Assembly (NCBI GenBank): GCA_036401375.1
Contig: DASWVB010000020.1
Coordinates: 1-26,467 of the forward strand
Direction: 5' to 3'
DNA from: DASWUZ01 sp036401375
GTDB taxonomy: Bacteria; Acidobacteriota; Terriglobia; Terriglobales; Acidobacteriaceae
DNA length: 26,467 nt
A program made the position numbers and the translations under genes. Under the pieces are notes generated by a model. The model had not been told where the DNA came from. It was given only the letters and a program-made list of their open reading frames with translations, and made no database searches. This document shows, in pieces, positions 21,885 to 26,467 of this stretch. How positions within the stretch are numbered: the stretch's first letter is position 1; each line of letters opens with the position of its first letter.

Positions 21885-23033
21885 TTATGTCTTCTTCTTC
21901 CGAGGGCGCTGCTCCGGTCCGGGCTGTGACGAGGAGAGGGCAAGGTCTTCCAGCTGCTTGCGCCAGTCGAGCGACTCGATGAAGGGCGCCGACTCGCGCC
22001 AGTTCTCCTTCACCGTAACGAAGAGCTCGAGGTAGACGCGGGTGCCGAGCAGCGACTCGATCTCTTTGCGGGCCGCAGCTCCGATGCTCTTGAGCTTAGC
22101 GCCGCCCTTGCCGATCAGGATCGCCTTCTGCCCCGGCCGCTCGCAGTAGATGGCAGCTGCGATGCGGGTGAGGGGAAGCTTCTCGAGGACCCCGGACTCT
22201 CCGGCTGCATTCAACTTCGCCTTGATCGGCTTCTTCGGCTTTTTCTCAGGGCGCGGCTCTTCAAAGCGTTCAACGACTACGGCAGAGGCGTAGGGGACCT
22301 CTTCGCCGGTCTCCGTCAGTATCTTCTCGCGAATAAGTTCTGCGACCAGGAAGCGCTCCGGCTGATCGGTGAACTGGTCCTTTGGAAAATAGCGTTCGCC
22401 CTCCGGCAATGCACTCACCAGCTTCTCTACCAGGACGTCGAGACCCTTGCCGCTGCGTGCTGAGATCGGTATGACCTCGGCGAAGGCGTGCATCGCGCTG
22501 AGCTGCGCAATCAACGGCAGCAGCGTGTCGCGGTTGACCAGATCGATCTTGTTGATCAGCAGGAAGACAGGGCAGTCGAGCTTGCCGATGAGCTGGAACA
22601 TGAATGCGTCTTCGGACTGCTCCCGTCGCAGGCTCTCGCTCGGCGCGGAGCCGTCGTCGATCGTGGGAGCGACGTCAAAGCGGCGCGTCGCATCGACCAT
22701 CAGCAGCACGGCGTCGCGGTGCTCGAGCGCGTCGTGCACCTCCTGCATCATGCGCTTGTCGAGCAGAGTGCCGGGCTTGTGAATGCCCGGCGTGTCGACA
22801 AAGACGATCTGTGCCGCCGGGTGCCTGCCCTTGTGGCCAGCCACCTCGAGAATGCCGTGAATGCGGGTGCGGGTGGTCTGCGGCTTGTTAGTGACGATCG
22901 CGACTTTTTCGCCGACCAGCGCATTCACCAGCGTCGACTTACCTGCGTTGGGACGGCCGAGGATAGAGACAAATCCAGATCGCAACTTGAAGAGCTCCGC
23001 TGCGGGAACTGCCCCCGCGTTCCTGATGCTCAA
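21885..23033 (-). CDS. era: GTPase Era, 30S ribosome maturation factor
   Basis: This 382-residue GTPase binds 16S rRNA near its 3' end and assists assembly of the small subunit. G1 is GRPNAGKS (26-33), G2 is around QTTRTRIHG, G3 is DTPG (80-83), G4 is NKID (161-164) and G5 is SARSGKG (191-197). A KH domain carries ILIGKGGAKLKSIG (305-318). It is longer than the ~300-residue E. coli protein because of an insertion in the G domain (about 120-142), a Lys/Pro-rich one before the KH domain (about 258-286) and a basic tail. The start is TTG at 23033, with no ATG possible upstream; a TTG at 22985, preceded by GGAG, is a good alternative. It is the last gene of the phoH-ybeY-CNNM cluster. Confidence 0.95.
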   Translation of the reverse strand: MSIRNAGAVPAAELFKLRSGFVSILGRPNAGKSTLVNALVGEKVAIVTNKPQTTRTRIHGILEVAGHKGRHPAAQIVFVDTPGIHKPGTLLDKRMMQEVHDALEHRDAVLLMVDATRRFDVAPTIDDGSAPSESLRREQSEDAFMFQLIGKLDCPVFLLINKIDLVNRDTLLPLIAQLSAMHAFAEVIPISARSGKGLDVLVEKLVSALPEGERYFPKDQFTDQPERFLVAELIREKILTETGEEVPYASAVVVERFEEPRPEKKPKKPIKAKLNAAGESGVLEKLPLTRIAAAIYCERPGQKAILIGKGGAKLKSIGAAARKEIESLLGTRVYLELFVTVKENWRESAPFIESLDWRKQLEDLALSSSQPGPEQRPRKKKT

Positions 23034-23087
23034 CTCTACCAGTCCTGTGCCTGGCGGGAGGGTCTCGGGAGAGCCGTCGATCGACTC

Positions 23088-23115
23088 GTCGATAGATCAG
23101 CGTCGATAGATCAGC
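23088..23115. repeat. Tandem 14-base repeat between CNNM and era
   Basis: GTCGATAGATCAGC occurs twice in direct tandem (23088-23101 and 23102-23115). It lies in the 178-base gap upstream of era. A related TCGATCGACTCG stretch lies just before it. No function is evident. Confidence 0.8.
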
Positions 23116-23211
23116 GTGCAAAGCTGGGGCCGCGGGCGACTCGTCTCCGCAAAAGGGTTTCACGCCTGCGCGGATCGTGTGAGGGTCTTTCAGGGTCGCA
23201 ATTTTGAGCTA

Positions 23212-24489
23212 CTACGGCTGGGTTGGCGCAGGCGAGATGCGCAGGCGCTCGACGCGGCGGTCAGTCGACGCGATGATCTCGAAGCGCAGGTGATCGCCCT
23301 CGACCACCTCGCCGGCCAGGGGAATCCTGCCCGCGATCTCGCTTACCAGTCCGGCCACCGTCGTCGCGTCGTAGGATTCGGGCACGTCCCAGGCGCCGCC
23401 AAGCAGGTCTTCAAGGCGATCGACTTCGAGGGTTCCGGGCACCGTCCAGGAGCCGTCCGTCTCCGCCACAGGCTCCTCGCCATCCTCCTGCTCGTGCTCG
23501 TCGCTGATCGAGCCGACGATCTCTTCTAGCAGGTCTTCGATGGTGATCAGGCCGGCGACCCCTCCATACTCATCGATGACGATGCGCATGTGTTGCTTCT
23601 CGTGCTGCATCTCGCGCAGCAGCTCGTTCACCTTCTTGGTCTCAGGCACCATCGCAGCGGGCCGTTGCACGCTGGCTACAGTCTGAGTCTTGGCCGATTC
23701 GTCGCTGATCTGCAGCAGGTCGTGGGCAAAGACGATTCCGGTGACCCGATCGAGCACTCCCTCAAACACCGGTACGCGCGAGTAGGGACGCTCAGCGATC
23801 TGCTGCAAAAAGACCTCGATGGTCATGGTGCCGGGCACGGCAAAGGTGGAGGGCCGGGGCGTCATCACCTCGCGGACAACCTTGTCGCCGAACTCGACGG
23901 CCGACCGCACCAGGTCACGATTGCTCTCCTCGAGGATGCCCTCCTCCTCTCCGGCCTCGAGCAGAGCATCGACGGCCTCGGAGGGGTCCTCTGCCTGCCC
24001 GTCGTCTGCCGGCTCGGCGAGCGCCGCAATCGAGAGCAGGAAGCTGAGCAGCAGGGTGACTGGCAGTACTAGGTAGAAGAGTACCTGCAGAACGACGCGG
24101 AAGCGCACGATCCACTCGCCGCGGGTGCGGGTGAAGAAGACGAACGGGGCCAGGCGGTTGAAGAGGATGATGACCAGCACCGCACCGAAGATCGCCTGCG
24201 CGATCTCGGGCGCAGTCGGACGGCTGTAGGGTGCGCGATCAAAGAGCATCGCCCCGAAGAGCAGCGTAAGGCAGGCGAGCGAAAGCTGCGTGAGCACGGC
24301 GGCGGAGAGGGAGAGCGTCTCGCGGCTCAATCCCAGGCGAGGTTCGACCAGATTTTCCCAGGCGTCGATGTTCTCCTGGAACTCGCCCGCGAGGAACTTG
24401 CCCATCTCCGAATACATGCGGTCGACGTAGGAGGCGAGCGTGAGGACGAAGAGCAGCAGCGCGATCAGCAGGGCTGCGAGTGGGGTCAT
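23212..24489 (-). CDS. CNNM/CorC-type membrane protein with CBS pair
   Basis: This 425-residue protein of the CNNM/hemolysin-C family is linked to magnesium or cobalt transport and stress; the transported ion is not shown here. Four membrane helices lie at about 3-20, 62-83, 97-118 and 133-157. An acidic linker (160-190) precedes a CBS pair (about 205-330, with VREVMTPRPS and IVIDEYGGVAGLITIEDLLE). A C-terminal CorC_HlyC domain follows (about 345-425, PESYDATTVAGLVSEIAGRI). ATG 24489 overlaps the ybeY stop as ATGA, so it is translationally coupled. It sits between ybeY and era, as in many bacteria. Confidence 0.93.
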   Translation of the reverse strand: MTPLAALLIALLLFVLTLASYVDRMYSEMGKFLAGEFQENIDAWENLVEPRLGLSRETLSLSAAVLTQLSLACLTLLFGAMLFDRAPYSRPTAPEIAQAIFGAVLVIILFNRLAPFVFFTRTRGEWIVRFRVVLQVLFYLVLPVTLLLSFLLSIAALAEPADDGQAEDPSEAVDALLEAGEEEGILEESNRDLVRSAVEFGDKVVREVMTPRPSTFAVPGTMTIEVFLQQIAERPYSRVPVFEGVLDRVTGIVFAHDLLQISDESAKTQTVASVQRPAAMVPETKKVNELLREMQHEKQHMRIVIDEYGGVAGLITIEDLLEEIVGSISDEHEQEDGEEPVAETDGSWTVPGTLEVDRLEDLLGGAWDVPESYDATTVAGLVSEIAGRIPLAGEVVEGDHLRFEIIASTDRRVERLRISPAPTQP

Positions 24490-25037
24490 CGCGCCTGCCT
24501 CCGCCGGCTGGCGCCGCTCATACGGGCCGCGCTGCCGTGCGACGCCCCGGAGCGCGGCCGAACGTCGAGAGCTGCGGACGCAGCGCGCTCGATCAGTGCC
24601 ATCGGCAGGTCAAGCTCACCCCGCAGCTCCTGTTCCCGGGCTGCCATCTCGCCGTGGTCTGCCTCATGATCCCACCCGGCGAGATGCAACAGGCCGTGCA
24701 GCATCAGTATCCTGACCTCGACGTCTAGCGAGTGCCCGAAGCGGCCGGCCTGGGCTGCAGCCAGATCGAGAGAGATGGCGAGATCGCCCGCTATGCGACG
24801 GCCCGGACTCTGCCCCTCGCTCGCGGCCGGAAAGGATAGCACGTCCGTAGCCTTGTCCTTATGGCGGAAACGGCGATTTAGCTCGCGGATGGATGCATCG
24901 TCGGTGAGCATGACCGAGACGGTTCCGTGGACGGGCACAGCCTGGATGGCGCGCCTGAGAAATTGCGCCAGTGCACGCTTGTTCAGCGGCGGATGACCTG
25001 ACCTGCCGGCACTCGGAGGAGGCTCAATAACGATCAT
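24486..25037 (-). CDS. ybeY: Endoribonuclease YbeY
   Basis: This 183-residue zinc-dependent endoribonuclease is required for 16S rRNA 3'-end maturation and ribosome quality control. The metal motif is HGLLHLAGWDHEADH (114-128) with H114, H118 and H124. RFRHKDKATDVLSFP and GDLAISLD are further family signatures. The C-terminal tail (about 155-183) is Arg/Ser-rich and longer than usual. ATG 25037 begins the MIVIEPPPS segment. It lies between phoH and the CNNM gene in the conserved order. Confidence 0.96.
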   Translation of the reverse strand: MIVIEPPPSAGRSGHPPLNKRALAQFLRRAIQAVPVHGTVSVMLTDDASIRELNRRFRHKDKATDVLSFPAASEGQSPGRRIAGDLAISLDLAAAQAGRFGHSLDVEVRILMLHGLLHLAGWDHEADHGEMAAREQELRGELDLPMALIERAASAALDVRPRSGASHGSAARMSGASRRRQAR

Positions 25038-25093
25038 CGTTTCGAAGAGATCACCATGGAACCCGCGTCAGCCGCGGCATCTCGCGTAGACGG

Positions 25094-25121
25094 CAATAGG
25101 AGGGCAGATGCCCTCCCATTG
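25094..25121. other. Hairpin in the phoH-ybeY gap
   Basis: GGAGGGCA (25099-25106) pairs perfectly with TGCCCTCC (25109-25116). The stem extends through one mismatch to CAAT/ATTG at 25094-25121. On the minus strand it is followed by TATTGCC, not a T run, so it is unlikely to be an efficient terminator. It could be an RNA processing or stabilising stem. A second weaker stem, GCGCTC/GAGCGC, lies at 25138-25159. Confidence 0.6.
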
Positions 25122-25174
25122 TTAAGAATACCTTAGGGCGCTCTCAGTTGCCGGAGCGCTGATGGCGGACATCG

Positions 25175-26185
25175 CTATTGAGGCTTGGCTCCCGGCTTTG
25201 GATCTGCGGCCTCAGACATCTTCAGCGGCAGCTCCCGCTGGGTCTTGCCAAAGCTGTCGTAGGCCTGGATGATGCGCTGGACGAGGTGGTGGCGGACCAC
25301 GTCCCCGGTTTCAAAGTGAACGAAGCGAATGCCTTCGACCCCATCGAGGATGGTCATGGCCTCAATCAGGCCGGACTTCCTGGGGTTGGGAAGATCGATC
25401 TGGGTGATGTCTCCGGTGATGACGGCCTTGGCGTTGTTGCCGAGGCGGGTGAGGAACATCTTCATCTGCTCGCTGGTGGTGTTCTGCGCCTCGTCCATGA
25501 TGATGAAAGCATCGTTAAGCGTTCGCCCGCGCATGAAGGCCAGCGGTGCGACCTCGATGACGCCTTTCTCCAGCATCTTGTCGACCCGCTCCTGCTCAAG
25601 CAGGTCGTAGAGCGCGTCGTAGAGAGGCCGCAGGTACGGGTCTACCTTTTCCTGCAGACTGCCGGGCAGAAATCCCAGCCTCTCTCCGGCCTCGACCGCC
25701 GGACGAACCAGGACAATGCGGCTGACTTTTTTCGCGAGGAGGGCTGACGCAGCCATCGCCACGGCCAGGTAGGTCTTGCCCGTACCCGCAGGGCCGATGC
25801 CGAAGACCATGTCGCCCTGCTCGATCGCTTCGACATAGCGTCGCTGGTTGATCGAACGCGGCTGCACCATGCGCTTCGTTCCCGCCGAGCGCTGCTTGCC
25901 GCTCTCGACCAGATTGCGTAGCGTTGCCGCAGGGTCCGAAGTCACGAGCTTCAGCATGCCGTTCAGTTCGCCATTCTGCAGTGTGATGCCGTTGCGGCGC
26001 AGATGCTCATAGTCGGCGAATATCTTCTCGATGCGGGAAATGCTTTCCGGAGGACCCTCCACCTGCACGGCATCTGACCGAAGATCGATGCGTACATTCA
26101 GGTTGTCTTCCATGAGCCTGAGGTTTTCATCGCGGGTCCCGAACAGGGGCTCCAGATTGGGCGTAATTTCCAGCGCTTTTTTCAT
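25175..26185 (-). CDS. phoH: PhoH-like ATPase
   Basis: This 336-residue ATPase has an N-terminal KH-like or RNA-binding part (about 1-80) and a C-terminal P-loop domain. Walker A is GPAGTGKT (131-138), Walker B is FIIMDEAQN (227-235), and RLGNNAKAVITGDITQIDLP (247-266) is the usual superfamily motif. PhoH proteins are associated with RNA metabolism and phosphate or nutrient stress. I start at ATG 26185 (MKKALEITPN). A TTG one codon upstream gives the longer frame but has no better binding site. It heads the cluster with ybeY, CNNM and era. Confidence 0.94.
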   Translation of the reverse strand: MKKALEITPNLEPLFGTRDENLRLMEDNLNVRIDLRSDAVQVEGPPESISRIEKIFADYEHLRRNGITLQNGELNGMLKLVTSDPAATLRNLVESGKQRSAGTKRMVQPRSINQRRYVEAIEQGDMVFGIGPAGTGKTYLAVAMAASALLAKKVSRIVLVRPAVEAGERLGFLPGSLQEKVDPYLRPLYDALYDLLEQERVDKMLEKGVIEVAPLAFMRGRTLNDAFIIMDEAQNTTSEQMKMFLTRLGNNAKAVITGDITQIDLPNPRKSGLIEAMTILDGVEGIRFVHFETGDVVRHHLVQRIIQAYDSFGKTQRELPLKMSEAADPKPGAKPQ

Positions 26186-26412
26186 CAAGCGGAGAAGGTA
26201 CCTCTCTGCAAATCAAGTGTTGAGATGTTGAGCGTCGAATGCCGCAGTCCGGCCACGCAGATCGTTGTCGTCAGCATGAAAACGGGTGCGCAAATTGTGC
26301 GGGCAGGTAGCAAACGATGATCAGAGGAAAGAGCCGAGCCTGCCGCGCAACCCACTGGGTCGATGCTCAAAACAGGCCGGGTTAGCTGAGAACGTTTGGC
26401 GTCGATGGGCTC

Positions 26413-26441
26413 AGAGTAGCGAACTCGACCGGGCCCGTCAA
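26413..26441 (-). promoter_or_regulatory. Candidate promoter upstream of phoH
   Basis: On the minus strand TTGACG (26436-26441) and TACTCT (26413-26418) are separated by 17 bases, giving a leader of about 220 bases before phoH. The -10 match is weak, and the remaining leader holds no other clear feature. Confidence 0.35.
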
Positions 26442-26467
26442 CGCTGTTTTCATAAATTATTTTAACA

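Noticed and set aside
22488..23529. Plus-strand frames opposite era and the CNNM gene
   Set aside because: Shadows of two well-supported minus-strand genes with intact motifs.

Overview
The window is GC-rich and densely coded. It looks like chromosomal DNA of a free-living Gram-negative bacterium, most likely an acidobacterium of the Terriglobus/Granulicella/Edaphobacter kind. The basis is a DUF6599-type secreted protein, an acidobacterial-style glycine-zipper lipoprotein, many signal peptides and lipobox-type signals, frequent TTG/GTG starts, and the phoH-ybeY-CNNM-era gene order. The lineage call is inference; no rRNA or other phylogenetic marker was compared. I see no insertion sequence, prophage or CRISPR array.

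Layout. (1) 33-149: tRNA-Thr(CGU) with a good promoter. (2) 292-2347, minus strand: a four-helix membrane protein and a DUF6599-like exported protein, with a terminator hairpin downstream. (3) 2459-3307: an LCM-type methyltransferase. (4) 3360-5883: two ArsR-SRPBCC modules that face each other. The plus module is ArsR, an AHSA1-type SRPBCC protein and a YjbR-like protein. The minus module is ArsR, an SRPBCC protein and a small membrane protein. Their 3' ends overlap, and each ArsR gene appears to have a leaderless promoter with palindromic operators running into the start codon. (5) 5980-11147: a cell-envelope proteolysis cluster, with an exported TldD/TldE-like pair diverging from a Ste24-like M48 metalloprotease. 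(6) 11207-13350: a HIT protein diverging from a secreted probable beta-propeller protein that has its own terminator. (7) 13394-14350: an Arg-rich, Asn/Gly-rich protein with a degenerate receiver domain. (8) 14351-15249: a 0.9-kb gap without a convincing gene, holding a near-perfect bidirectional terminator and several clustered stem-loops. (9) 15250-16365: alanine dehydrogenase. (10) 16402-17250: a glycine-zipper lipoprotein. (11) 17415-21106: an NtrY/NtrX-type two-component system. (12) 21172-21857: a ribbon-helix-helix/PIN toxin-antitoxin pair. (13) 21885-26185, minus strand: phoH-like, ybeY, a CNNM/CorC-type protein and era, a conserved RNA/ribosome-maturation and stress neighbourhood.

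How the genes work together. PhoH, YbeY and Era belong to ribosome and RNA quality control, and the CNNM protein is their usual neighbour. NtrY senses at the membrane and NtrX responds; NtrX lacks the GAFTGA loop, so it may not activate sigma-54. The ArsR-SRPBCC modules look like self-contained, ligand-responsive autoregulated units. The strongest candidates for new biology are the paired leaderless ArsR modules, the exported TldD/TldE pair, and the orphan terminator with structured intergenic sequence upstream of alanine dehydrogenase.
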